A program made the position numbers and the translations under genes. This document shows, piece by piece, positions 17,281 to 25,225 of a DNA stretch of 64,000 nucleotides. Position 1 is the stretch's first letter, and every line of letters starts with the position of its first letter. Below the pieces are notes generated by a model that saw only the letters and a program-made list of their open reading frames with translations, did no database searches and was not told the DNA's origin. Source of the DNA: VRUE01 sp963817905 (GTDB lineage: Bacteria > Actinomycetota > Thermoleophilia > Solirubrobacterales > 70-9); contig CAWFPS010000003.1 in NCBI GenBank assembly GCA_963817905.1, positions 1,054,001 through 1,118,000 of the forward strand, written 5' to 3'.

Positions 17281-17907
17281 TTAGCGGATGACGGCCTCCA
17301 TCAGCAGCCAGCAGCCGTCGGTGTCGCTGGCCGGGGTGAAGCGGCCGCCGAGGAAGAGCGGCGGGGTGTAGATCAGGGTGTTGGGACCGCCCGAGGAGCA
17401 GCGGATCATCGAGGTGATGCTGCCGCGCAGCGCCAGCTGCTCGCCCTTCTTGATCTTCATGTCGACCTTGAAGGACTCGACGTTGTAGTCGCCTTCTTCT
17501 TCGGCGGCTTCGTTCTGGCCGCGGTAGCCGATCCGCTGCCCGTAGCGCTTGGCCAGGGCGTCGGTGCCGTTGATCTTCTTCACGGCCATCAGCCGGAAGC
17601 TGCCGGGACCGCCGGCGATGACGCGGATCCGCTTGATCGTGCCGGTCCTCGGCGCGATCTCACCGCCGTTGGGGCGACCGTAAGCGTCGTTGAGGACCAT
17701 CGTGCAGGGCTCGAGCGGCGTTTCGGGGCCGTTGCAGGTGAGTCCCGGCAGCGAATTGGAGGGCTGCACGGTCGAGTTGAGCCTGGCGCCGAACTTGACC
17801 GGTGCCTTGGCGAGGCCGGCGGCCGGGACCAGGGCCAGCGCGAGGCTGGCGATGGCGGCGACGAGGCCGGTGCGGGCGATCTTCTGGGCGGTGCGCTTGC
17901 GGGTCAT
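17281..17907 (-). CDS. secreted hypothetical protein
   Basis: The start at ATG 17907 is supported by an AGGAG site 6-7 bases upstream. The longer open frame before it is non-coding in character. The 208-residue product has a Tat/Sec-like signal ('RTGLVAAIASLALALVPAAGLAKA'), two or three cysteine pairs and a beta-rich body ('GTIKRIRVIAGGPGSFRLMAV', 'GEQLALRGSITSMIRCSSGG'). I do not recognise the domain. It resembles a family of secreted proteins seen in Solirubrobacterales-type genomes. No substrate can be inferred. Confidence 0.6.
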   Translation of the reverse strand: MTRKRTAQKIARTGLVAAIASLALALVPAAGLAKAPVKFGARLNSTVQPSNSLPGLTCNGPETPLEPCTMVLNDAYGRPNGGEIAPRTGTIKRIRVIAGGPGSFRLMAVKKINGTDALAKRYGQRIGYRGQNEAAEEEGDYNVESFKVDMKIKKGEQLALRGSITSMIRCSSGGPNTLIYTPPLFLGGRFTPASDTDGCWLLMEAVIR

Positions 17908-18012
17908 TTCGAGTCTCCTTGTGTCGGTGGGGGTGGGTGCTGCTCGGTGTCCCCAGCTTCGCCCGCATCCGCCCTCGCTCCCAGGCCCCCCAGGGGTGGA
18001 CTCCCTCACCCC

Positions 18013-18134
18013 TTCCGCTGTTCCTTTGCCGCGAATAGCGAAGCAAACGCACAGCGGAGCAGTGTGGGCCAGCTCCGTACCCGTTCCGCTGTTCCTTTGC
18101 CGCCTATAGCGGGGAAAAGGAACAGCGGAACGGG
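18013..18134. repeat. two tandem long hairpins sharing a 20-bp repeat
   Basis: The 20-mer ttccgctgttcctttgccgc occurs at 18013-18032 and again at 18084-18103. Each copy is followed by its approximate reverse complement. The second forms a perfect 19-bp stem (18080-18098 with 18116-18134, 17-base loop). The first makes an 18-bp stem with about three mismatches. They lie just upstream of the FHA gene and opposite the secreted-protein promoter. They may be a terminator pair, a REP/MITE-like element or an operator. Nothing else is apparent in 17908-18152. Confidence 0.65.
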
Positions 18135-18152
18135 TGGACTTAGGATCTGGGC

Positions 18153-18827
18153 GTGAACGGCGAGTCACGGCAGACCAGCGCGGCGGAGTTGAAGGCGCAG
18201 ATCGAGGCCGAACGGGCGGGGCGGCCCTTTCTCGTGCTGCGCGACGGGGCCGGCGAGCAGCGCATCGTCGCGATCGAGGACGGCGTCGCCGAGCTCTGGG
18301 TCGGGCGTGGCGAGGCGGCCGGGCTGAGGATCGAGTGGGACGAGGAGGTCTCGGCGCTGCACGCCCAGATCGAGGTGGTCGCGGGCGAGTGCACGCTGCT
18401 CGACGACGGCCTTTCCCGCAACGGCTCCTTCGTCGGGACGGAGCGCGTGCACGGCCGCACGCGCCTGCGCGACGGCGACGTGCTCCGCTTCGGTCGCACC
18501 CGGGTGCTCTTCCGCCGCCCCGGCGAGTCGGCGCCGGAAGCGACGGCCCTCGCCACGGAGATCCCCGCGGCGGCGGCCGTCTCGCCCGGCCAGCGCCGTG
18601 TCCTGCTCGCCCTCTGCCGGCCCTTCAAGGACGGCTCCGCCTTTGCCACACCGCCCACCAACCAGGCCATCGCCGAGGAGCTTCACCTCAGCGTCGACGC
18701 GGTCAAGACCCACATGCGGGCGCTCTTCGAGAAGCTCGAGCTTGAGGACCTGCCGCAGAACCGCAAGCGCGTCGCCCTCGCCGAGCGGGCCCTGCAGAGC
18801 GGCGTCGTCTCACCCCGCGACCTGTAG
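18153..18827 (+). CDS. FHA-domain protein with C-terminal wHTH-like region
   Basis: The FHA domain (about 25-130) shows 'LWVGRGEAAGLRI', 'EEVSALHAQIEVV' and 'LDDGLSRNGSFVGTERV'. These are the GR, SxxH and NG contacts that bind phosphothreonine. The C-terminal half contains 'PPTNQAIAEELHLSVDAVKTHMRALFEKL', a LuxR/winged-helix type DNA-binding segment, written here in family form. The protein is therefore probably a transcription regulator responding to a Ser/Thr kinase. It starts at GTG 18153, immediately after the paired hairpins. The FtsH-like gene follows after 127 bp. Confidence 0.78.
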   Translation: MNGESRQTSAAELKAQIEAERAGRPFLVLRDGAGEQRIVAIEDGVAELWVGRGEAAGLRIEWDEEVSALHAQIEVVAGECTLLDDGLSRNGSFVGTERVHGRTRLRDGDVLRFGRTRVLFRRPGESAPEATALATEIPAAAAVSPGQRRVLLALCRPFKDGSAFATPPTNQAIAEELHLSVDAVKTHMRALFEKLELEDLPQNRKRVALAERALQSGVVSPRDL

Positions 18828-18954
18828 CACCACCGCGGCGACCTTTAGCCCCACAGGCACAAGTGGACGCATATGCGATTGGAGCGGGCGCGCATTGCAA
18901 CCACACTGCCTCGTTAGTTCTGACGATGGCCCCCAACCTGGCAGGGAGATCGAC

Positions 18955-20520
18955 TTGACGCTGGCGCTCACCGCAACCGAAATCCAGGAATTCGCATTTG
19001 ACTGGTATCCCGTCTTCGGGGTCGTCTTCATGGCGATGCTGCTCTTCGTCTTCTTCCGGCTGATGCGGACGACGATGGGCACCACCAAGCCCGAGACGGT
19101 GAAGGCCAGCAAGACGGAGCCGGTGCTGTGGGAGGAAGTGCAGGGGGTCGACGCCGCCAAGGACGAGCTGATGGACGTCGCCGAGTGGCTGCGCGACCCG
19201 GACCGCTTCTCCGCGCTCGGCGCCCAGCCGCCCCGCGGCGTGCTGCTCTTCGGTCCTCCCGGGACCGGCAAGACGATGCTGGCGCGAGCCGTCGCCGCGC
19301 AGGCCGGCGTCGACTTCTTCGCCGCCTCGGGCTCGAGCTTCGTGGAGATGTTCGTGGGGAGGGGTGCCGCCCGCATCAGGCGGCTGTTCAAGGAGGCGCG
19401 CAAGTCCGGGCGGGCGGTGATCTTCATCGACGAGCTCGATGCGGTCGGGGGAGCGCGCAGTGGGGGAGGCGGCGACGGCGGCTCCAGCGAGCGCGAGCAG
19501 GCGCTCAACCAGCTGCTGGTCGAGCTCGATGGTTTCGAGCGCGATCCCGGCACGGTGATCGTCATCGCCGCCTCCAACCACGTCGACAAGCTCGACAAAG
19601 CGCTGCTGCGGCCGGGACGCTTCGACCGCCAGGTGCTGGTCTCCCCGCCCGACCGCAACGGCCGTGCGGCGATCCTGCGCGCCCACGCCAAGGGCAAGCC
19701 GCTCGCCGCCGATCTCGACCTCACCGACGTCGCCCGCAAGACCACGGGCATGACCGGGGCCCAGCTGGCGAACGCGCTCAACGAGGCGGCGATCATCGCC
19801 GGCCGCGCCGGGCGCAAGGCGACCGGGCGCGACGACCTCGACGAGGCGCTGCTGCGCCAGTCGGTCGGCTCCCAGCAGGCGCGGCGCCTGAACCAGAAAG
19901 AGCGCCGCATCGTCGCCTACCACGAGGCGGGCCACGCGCTCTGCCGGAGCCTGCTCGGCCTCGACCCGCCGGAGATCCTCAGCATCGTCCCCCGCGGCCC
20001 GGCGCTCGGCTTTGTCGGCCACTCGCCACAGGAGGACACCTACCTGAAGTCGCGCGATGAGCTGCTCGACGAGGTCGTCACCCTGCTCGGCGGCCGCGCT
20101 GCCGAGGAAGAGGTGCTGGGCGATTCCTACTCCGGTGCCGTCGACGACCTCGCCCGGGTGCACGCGGTCTGCCGGCAGATGGCGGCCGAATTCGGGATGG
20201 GCGTGGCGATCGATCCCGACGGGGCGCCGCCGATCGCGCTGCCGACCGGCGACTACGCAGTCTCCGATGCGACCCGCCGCGACGTCGACCGGGCGGCGAT
20301 GACGCTGGCCCGCGAAGCGCACCGCCGTGCCCGCTCGCTGCTCGCCGCCAACCGCGAATGCCTCGACAACCTCGCCGCCAACGCGCTCGAGCGCGAGACG
20401 CTGACCCGCGAGGAACTCGACGAGATCTTTGCCGCCCACGAGCTGCACGCCCCCTCGCGCTCGGGCATGCTGGAGCGGGCCGTGACGACGCTCTCCCCGG
20501 AGGCGCCGCGGCCGAAGTAG
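18955..20520 (+). CDS. FtsH-like ATP-dependent zinc metalloprotease
   Basis: The start was set at TTG 18955 with a GGGAG site nearby. The open frame further upstream overlaps the FHA gene in another frame. The 521-residue protein has one transmembrane helix ('FGVVFMAMLLFVFFRLM'), Walker A 'GPPGTGKT' (about 100), Walker B 'VIFIDELDAVGG', second-region 'RPGRFDRQV' and the protease motif HEAGH (about 323). It would degrade membrane or misfolded proteins. It is shorter than classical FtsH (about 600-650), with a single N-terminal helix and no periplasmic loop, and is probably an accessory paralogue. The DUF2236 gene follows by 14 bp. Confidence 0.88.
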   Translation: MTLALTATEIQEFAFDWYPVFGVVFMAMLLFVFFRLMRTTMGTTKPETVKASKTEPVLWEEVQGVDAAKDELMDVAEWLRDPDRFSALGAQPPRGVLLFGPPGTGKTMLARAVAAQAGVDFFAASGSSFVEMFVGRGAARIRRLFKEARKSGRAVIFIDELDAVGGARSGGGGDGGSSEREQALNQLLVELDGFERDPGTVIVIAASNHVDKLDKALLRPGRFDRQVLVSPPDRNGRAAILRAHAKGKPLAADLDLTDVARKTTGMTGAQLANALNEAAIIAGRAGRKATGRDDLDEALLRQSVGSQQARRLNQKERRIVAYHEAGHALCRSLLGLDPPEILSIVPRGPALGFVGHSPQEDTYLKSRDELLDEVVTLLGGRAAEEEVLGDSYSGAVDDLARVHAVCRQMAAEFGMGVAIDPDGAPPIALPTGDYAVSDATRRDVDRAAMTLAREAHRRARSLLAANRECLDNLAANALERETLTREELDEIFAAHELHAPSRSGMLERAVTTLSPEAPRPK

Positions 20521-20534
20521 CATCTTCGGAACCG

Positions 20535-21428
20535 ATGTCGTACCGGAACCAGACGGATTCCCAGCACTACTTCCCGCCCGGCCGCTCGGTCGCGCGGATG
20601 GTTCACGGCGAGCGCTCCGTCGGCCTGCTCTACGGGCAGCGGGCGCTGCTGATCGGCGCCCTGGAACCGCTGACCTACACCGGCACGATGATCAGCACGC
20701 GCTCGGCCGACCGCCCCTTCCAGCGCCTTGCCCGCACCGCCAAGATCCAGGAGACGATCCTGCTCGGCACCCGCGAGGAAGCCGACAAGGCGCTCGCGGC
20801 GGTGCACAAGCTGCACGAGCGGGTCAAGGGGACGCTGCCCGAGGCCGCCGGCGCCCACCCGGCCGGGGCGGCCTACTCCGCCTTCGATCCCGAGTTGATG
20901 CTCTGGACCCTGGCCGTGATCGCCGACTCCGGCCGGGCAATGTATGAGGCGATGGTACGGCCGCTGAGCGAGGGCGAGCGCGAGGATCTCTGGCAGGACT
21001 ACGTCCGCTTCGGCGAGCTCTTCGGCCTGCCCCGCAGCGAGGCCCCCGCCAGCTACCGAGAGTTCAGCGCCTGGTGGGAGGAGCGGCTCTCCTCACCGGA
21101 CCTACGGGCAACCGCCCACGGGCTCGAGATGGCGCCGCTGGTCGCCTTCCACCAGCCGGTACCGACGGCGGCCCGCGGCAACATCGTCGCCCAGAACCAC
21201 ATCATCAAGGGCACGCTGCCGCCGCGCGTGCGGGAGATCTTCGGCATCCGCTGGAGCGCCGCCCACGAGCGCGGCTTCCGGGCGATGGCCGCCTCGCACC
21301 GCCGGGCCCGCCACTTCTTCCCGCGCCGGATGCGGCGCGGCCGCAACGACGTCTTCTTCGACGTCGTCAGCAAGACCGAGCGCGAGCGAGGCGGCACCCC
21401 GACGCCCCAGCTCTTCGCCGAGGCCTGA
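20535..21428 (+). CDS. DUF2236 (MpaB-type) oxygenase family protein
   Basis: The 297-residue product has the family layout: 'GRSVARMVHGERSVGLLYGQRALLIGAL', 'RLARTAKIQETILLGT', 'VHKLHERVKGTLPEAAG', 'YSAFDPELMLWTLAVIADSG' and 'YREFSAWWEERL'. DUF2236 includes latex-clearing protein, a haem b oxygenase, and MpaB'. Actinobacterial members are mostly uncharacterised, and this one has His residues suited to haem binding. It is probably co-transcribed with the FtsH-like gene. Confidence 0.8.
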   Translation: MSYRNQTDSQHYFPPGRSVARMVHGERSVGLLYGQRALLIGALEPLTYTGTMISTRSADRPFQRLARTAKIQETILLGTREEADKALAAVHKLHERVKGTLPEAAGAHPAGAAYSAFDPELMLWTLAVIADSGRAMYEAMVRPLSEGEREDLWQDYVRFGELFGLPRSEAPASYREFSAWWEERLSSPDLRATAHGLEMAPLVAFHQPVPTAARGNIVAQNHIIKGTLPPRVREIFGIRWSAAHERGFRAMAASHRRARHFFPRRMRRGRNDVFFDVVSKTERERGGTPTPQLFAEA

Positions 21429-21446
21429 GCGCCGCCCCGCCCGCCG

Positions 21447-22244
21447 CTACTTGCGGACCTTGCAGGGCCGGAAGAAGGTGCCAGCCAGGCGAGTGCCGTC
21501 CTTGAAGACGAATTTGCCGCGCGCCTGCAGTCGCCCGAGCTGACAGCGGGCGTTGACGTAGCTGTGCAGCTTGCCCTTCACCTTCGTTTTGCGGTTGACC
21601 GTCAGGCGACCCGAGACCGGGTGGCCGTAGCCGCCGGCGATCTTGGGGATTTTGGCTTTGACCCGGTAGCCATAGATCCCCTTGTGGATTTTTTCGATCG
21701 TGACCGGGACGATGAAGGTCGTCGAGACCGGCACCGTCGTGTAGGCGTGGAAGAGGACCGTGTCGTTGCCGTTCTTCTTGGGACCGTTGAAGGCGGTGAT
21801 CGGCGAGGAGACCGGGATGTATGCCTGTTCGGGAAAGGCGACGATCGCCCGGCCGAAGCCCTTGCCCACGATCGCGTGCGGGCAGGCGCGGCGTGCCGCC
21901 GGCACATCGGTGGCCTGCAGTTTGCCCGCCGTGCAGACTTCGATGCCGGTGGTGTCGACGTGGCCGTGCTTGTCGAATTCGAATTCGATCGTGTCGAGGA
22001 TTGGCGGCAGTTCGCCGGAGATCGTCGAGACCTTGCCGCCGCCGTAGATCTTGATCGGGGCATCGTGGAACTTGGGCAGCGTTTCCGGCTTGAAGCCGCC
22101 GCGGCCAAGAATTAAGAGGTCGCCGATGCGCAGGTGCACCTTCTCGTTGTTGCGGTTGGCACCGGCCGTGGCCGCGAGCGCGAGCGCTCCGGCGACGAGC
22201 AGGGCGAGACCGGCGATCTTCCTGTGCGAGCGAATGCGAGTCAC
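21447..22244 (-). CDS. secreted hypothetical protein, tandem paralogue 1
   Basis: The 265-residue product has a signal peptide ('IAGLALLVAGALALAATAGA') and a body shared with its neighbour at 22264: 'ISGELPPILDTIEFEFDKHG', 'ATDVPAARRAC', 'GFGRAIVAFPEQ', 'SPITAFNGPKK', 'KIPKIAGGYGHPVSG' and a C-terminal 'FRPCKVRK'. A few conserved cysteines suggest disulfides. Third codon positions use A/T far more often (gaa, ttt, aag) than the core genes. The domain is unrecognised. The function may be structural or surface-related. Confidence 0.65.
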   Translation of the reverse strand: MTRIRSHRKIAGLALLVAGALALAATAGANRNNEKVHLRIGDLLILGRGGFKPETLPKFHDAPIKIYGGGKVSTISGELPPILDTIEFEFDKHGHVDTTGIEVCTAGKLQATDVPAARRACPHAIVGKGFGRAIVAFPEQAYIPVSSPITAFNGPKKNGNDTVLFHAYTTVPVSTTFIVPVTIEKIHKGIYGYRVKAKIPKIAGGYGHPVSGRLTVNRKTKVKGKLHSYVNARCQLGRLQARGKFVFKDGTRLAGTFFRPCKVRK

Positions 22245-22263
22245 GAGTAGATCAACTCCTCAA

Positions 22264-23064
22264 TTATTTCCGCACCTTGCAGGGCAGGACAAAGTTGGCT
22301 TTGAACACGCTGCTCTTGGCTTCGGCCTGCGCCGGCGTGTCTTCCGGCCCACCTTTGAAGCTGAATTCCCCGTGGACGAGGAAGTGGCCCGTTTCGCAGC
22401 GCGCGTTGATGTAGCTGTGCTTCTTGCCCTTGAAAGTCCATTTCTCGCCGACTTTGGCCGAGCCGGAGATCGGGTGGCCGTAGCCGCCGGCGATCTTGGG
22501 GATCTGCACTTTGACCCGGTAGCCGAGCACGCCTTTGTGGATTTTTTCGATCACGATCGGGACGATGAAGGTCGTCGGCCCGGGGACATCGAGATGGGCG
22601 TGGGCGATGATGGTGTCGTTGCGGCCCTTCTTCGGGCCGTTGAAGAGGGTGATCGGCGAGCCGACCTTGATCGGGCCCTGTTCGGGGAACTTGACCACGG
22701 CGCTGCCGAAGCCGGTGCCGACGATCGCGCCGCCGCAAGCGCGGCGCGCAGCGGGGACGTCGGTGGCGATGAGTTTGCCCCTCGTGCAGACCGGAAGTCC
22801 GGTCGTATCCAGGGCTCCGTGCCTGTCGAATTCGAGCACGAACTTGTCCAGGATCGGGGGCAGTTCGCCGGTCTTGGTCGAGAGGGTGCCGCCACCGTGG
22901 GTGACGATCGGCGCGTTTTGGTGCTTCGGCAGGGCCTTCGGCGCGAAGTCGCCTTCGGCGTCGAGGACGAGGTTGCCGATGATCAGGTGCACCTTGAAGG
23001 CACTCGCAGTCGCGGCGGCGACCAGCACCCCCAGCACGACGGCAAATGCGACCCTCTTCTTCAT
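22264..23064 (-). CDS. secreted hypothetical protein, tandem paralogue 2
   Basis: The 266-residue protein has signal peptide 'VAFAVVLGVLVAAATASA' and is clearly homologous to the adjacent 21447-22244 product along its whole length. It shares 'TGELPPILDKFVLEFDRHG', 'ATDVPAARRACGGAIVG', 'LFNGPKKG', 'QIPKIAGGYGHPISG' and 'LPCKVRK'. The pair probably arose by tandem duplication and is likely co-transcribed (19 bp between). It is the last chromosomal gene before the tRNA-Val island. Confidence 0.65.
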   Translation of the reverse strand: MKKRVAFAVVLGVLVAAATASAFKVHLIIGNLVLDAEGDFAPKALPKHQNAPIVTHGGGTLSTKTGELPPILDKFVLEFDRHGALDTTGLPVCTRGKLIATDVPAARRACGGAIVGTGFGSAVVKFPEQGPIKVGSPITLFNGPKKGRNDTIIAHAHLDVPGPTTFIVPIVIEKIHKGVLGYRVKVQIPKIAGGYGHPISGSAKVGEKWTFKGKKHSYINARCETGHFLVHGEFSFKGGPEDTPAQAEAKSSVFKANFVLPCKVRK

Positions 23065-23145
23065 TGACCTCCCCCTCCCGTTTTCCCGAATTTCAATCTA
23101 GCGAACCTTTACATCGATCCATGTTAAGGACCTTCTGCACACAGA

Positions 23146-23189
23146 TGGGCGGTACTGGGTTCGAACCAGTGACCCCCTGCTTGTAAGGC
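23146..23189 (-). repeat. attachment-site remnant: 3' half of tRNA-Val
   Basis: These 44 bases match the 3' half of the tRNA-Val at 58980 with one difference (t for c in the T loop region, gggttcgaacc). Homology ends within the anticodon stem, so it cannot form a tRNA. It marks the left edge of the composite island. Of the three intact copies, the one at 58980 is its closest match. Confidence 0.8.
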
Positions 23190-23301
23190 GCTCTGGTTGA
23201 TTCTAGAAGAGCGGCTGGAATCGGCCGCTGTGCAGGGGATTCGCGCAGGGGGTCGGGAGCGCGTTCGAGCCGAATGCGCGGGGATATACGCCGATTTGGC
23301 T

Positions 23302-23335
23302 CGTTTCGGGCACTCCTGCGCACGAGTGCCCGAAC
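23302..23335. repeat. inverted repeat near left island end
   Basis: The arms cgtttcgggcactc and gagtgcccgaac are separated by eight bases. A very similar palindrome (cgtttcgggcac / gtgcccaaaacg) lies at 46244-46269, just left of the tRNA-Val at 46342. Sharing the motif at 23.3 and 46.2 kb suggests that these are the two arm-site regions of one element spanning segments A and B. Confidence 0.5.
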
Positions 23336-23361
23336 ACACCGATCTGATGGCGGCTGTAGAT

Positions 23362-23403
23362 GTATAGGGAGTTTTCGTAATTTCAGAGAAAAGGCCCTAT
23401 ACT
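23362..23403 (+). promoter_or_regulatory. operator and leaderless promoter of AbiE operon
   Basis: The inverted arms gtatagggagttttc (23362-23376) and gaaaaggccctatac (23388-23402) match at 13 of 15 positions. The right arm contains tatact (23398-23403), a good -10 box ending only nine bases before the ATG, so the transcript would be essentially leaderless. AbiEi antitoxins are known to repress their own operon by binding inverted repeats. This palindrome over the promoter fits that model. Confidence 0.65.
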
Positions 23404-23412
23404 TTTACCGTC

Positions 23413-24255
23413 ATGGCTGTCTCACCCAACCAGACGGGACCCAACCGAACGCTGAGCCGCCGCGAGGCGGAACTCGTTAGCTGGCTCGAGGTCGAGAGAC
23501 CCAAGAGCGTCAGCCTGGTAGAGATCGCAAGCGCGCTCGACTGGCCGCAGAAGCGCACCTACAACGTCGCATCTCGTCTCGCCAAGAAGAGCTGGCTGCA
23601 CCGGACCCGCGCTGGTCATTACGAACCGCTCTTGGGCGAGAGCGCAGGAATCCTGGTGCCCGACCCGTGGGTCGCCCTGACGAGCTGGAAGGTCCCCTAC
23701 TACGTCGCGCTCGCCTCCGCGGCCTATGAGCACAACCTCATCCCCGACCGTCCTGGCGCGGTGCAGGTATGCGTTCCCGTCGGAACCGCGGAGCCGGGCG
23801 GCTGGAAGGAGCTGGCCATCACGCTGGTTCCGAGGCGAGCATTCCAGCTAGACGGCAGCCAGCTCACCGAAGCTCACGGCGTCGCCGTCCGCCTCGCCGG
23901 GATCGAGCGAGTACTGCTCGACGGCGCAACCATGCCGGGGCGCGTGGGTGGCGTGTTCGGGCTTGCGCGCATCGTCGACCGCGGCGCCGAGCAGGCCGAC
24001 TGGCGGCGCTTCGTCCAGCTGGCGAAGAAGACCAGCCGGGGAGTGGCGGCGGCCCGCCGGATCGCGGCTCTGCTTGAGATCCTCGGCCAAGATGTGCCCC
24101 CGGCTCTGGCCAAACTTGCAAGCGCAAGGAAGGGCGGCGCGCCGATCTACCTCGGTAGTACTCGCGCCCAAGGGCGCCGCGGAGAGATACTGCCTCGCTG
24201 GCGGGTGCAGCTCAACGTCAGTCCCGAGGCCCTGCGCGAGGAGGTGAGACGCTGA
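23413..24255 (+). CDS. AbiEi-type antitoxin
   Basis: The 280-residue protein has an N-terminal winged helix (about 15-75: 'LVSWLEVERPKSVSLVEIA', 'KRTYNVASRLAKKSWLHR', 'GHYEPLL') and the C-terminal AbiEi domain ('WVALTSWKVPYYVALASAAYEH', 'GIERVLLDGATMPGRVGGV'). In the AbiE type IV toxin-antitoxin system the antitoxin counteracts the nucleotidyltransferase without direct binding and represses transcription. It overlaps the toxin gene by one base (TGATG). The first gene of segment A, it sits about 220 bp inside the left island end. Confidence 0.85.
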   Translation: MAVSPNQTGPNRTLSRREAELVSWLEVERPKSVSLVEIASALDWPQKRTYNVASRLAKKSWLHRTRAGHYEPLLGESAGILVPDPWVALTSWKVPYYVALASAAYEHNLIPDRPGAVQVCVPVGTAEPGGWKELAITLVPRRAFQLDGSQLTEAHGVAVRLAGIERVLLDGATMPGRVGGVFGLARIVDRGAEQADWRRFVQLAKKTSRGVAAARRIAALLEILGQDVPPALAKLASARKGGAPIYLGSTRAQGRRGEILPRWRVQLNVSPEALREEVRR

Positions 24256-25214
24256 TGATCGCCCAGGCCTTCGTCCGCCAGTTCGCGGCTGGTCAAAAGA
24301 TCGACCTCGACGTTGCCGATCAGGAGGTGGTCCTCCACTACGCCTTGGCGCGGCTGAACGAGATCGGCCTGGTGGGGTATCCACCCGGAGAGCAGACGCC
24401 GGGACCGCTGCTCTTCAAGGGCGGCACCGCGCTTCGCAAGTGCATCTTCGGTTCGACCGGGCGCTTCTCCCAGGACATCGATCTCGACGCCACCCATAAG
24501 AACGGTTTCGAGGAGGCCGTCGAGGCCGCCTTCCAGCCCGCCCATCCCTACCACGGGATCGAGTTCTCCCTCCCTCACTTTCGCTACTCCAGCGACGACA
24601 ACTTCAGTGGCACCGTTGAGTACAGACATGCCAATGGCGAAGGCGCCTTCGAGCTGCAGATCTCCTACCGCCTGGACCCAATCTTGGAGCCCGTCGACCT
24701 GACGCTTCAAGAGCAGTCCTACTTCGCGAAAGCCGGCGAGGAGTGCGGCGTTCCGCAGCTCTTCGGCCTCGATCCCTACGAGATGATCGGCGAGAAGATC
24801 ATGGCCTGCAACCGCCGTCAAGGCGGCTCCAGCAAGGACGTCTATGACCTCGACCTCTGGGCCAAGCGCCCCTTCGACGAGCGCCTCGTGCGTCGACTCG
24901 CCGTTCTCAAGGCCTGGACGGATCGACGCGGCCAGCCCAGCTATGACCCGACCGCGCTCCTGGCCGCGATCAAGCCACAGAACTTCCGCTGGAGCGACAT
25001 CTCGGGCCTCGTCCCCCGCGACTTGGCAAGCGACCCGGACTTGATCTGCGAGCGGGTACGAGCCCGCTTCGGCTTCTTGACCGAGCTGGATGAGGTCGAG
25101 AGGGCGCTCCTCGACGACCAAGTCGCCCATCGCGAGCACCGACTCTTCGGGCAACTGCGGAAGCAAGCTCGCGAGCTTGCGGCCGAGATTCGCCGAAGCA
25201 AACTGGCCGAGTAG
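24255..25214 (+). CDS. AbiEii-type nucleotidyltransferase toxin
   Basis: The 319-residue protein belongs to the AbiEii/DUF1814 (MenT-like) nucleotidyltransferases. The core is 'LLFKGGTALRKCIFGSTGRF' followed by 'SQDIDLDA', the G-G-T-A-L-x-K and D-x-D metal-binding motif. A later 'DPYEMIGEKIMACNRR' carries the conserved E-x-x-x-E-K pattern. Toxins of this family modify tRNA ends or related targets and abort phage infection. Its length and motifs are intact, so it is probably active. A small gene follows after 11 bp and may belong to the operon. Confidence 0.87.
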   Translation: MIAQAFVRQFAAGQKIDLDVADQEVVLHYALARLNEIGLVGYPPGEQTPGPLLFKGGTALRKCIFGSTGRFSQDIDLDATHKNGFEEAVEAAFQPAHPYHGIEFSLPHFRYSSDDNFSGTVEYRHANGEGAFELQISYRLDPILEPVDLTLQEQSYFAKAGEECGVPQLFGLDPYEMIGEKIMACNRRQGGSSKDVYDLDLWAKRPFDERLVRRLAVLKAWTDRRGQPSYDPTALLAAIKPQNFRWSDISGLVPRDLASDPDLICERVRARFGFLTELDEVERALLDDQVAHREHRLFGQLRKQARELAAEIRRSKLAE

Positions 25215-25225
25215 CCTGGTCGGGG

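Noticed and set aside
18703..20523. Long minus-strand frame opposite the FtsH-like gene
   Set aside because: Shadow of the protease gene; no motif and biased composition.
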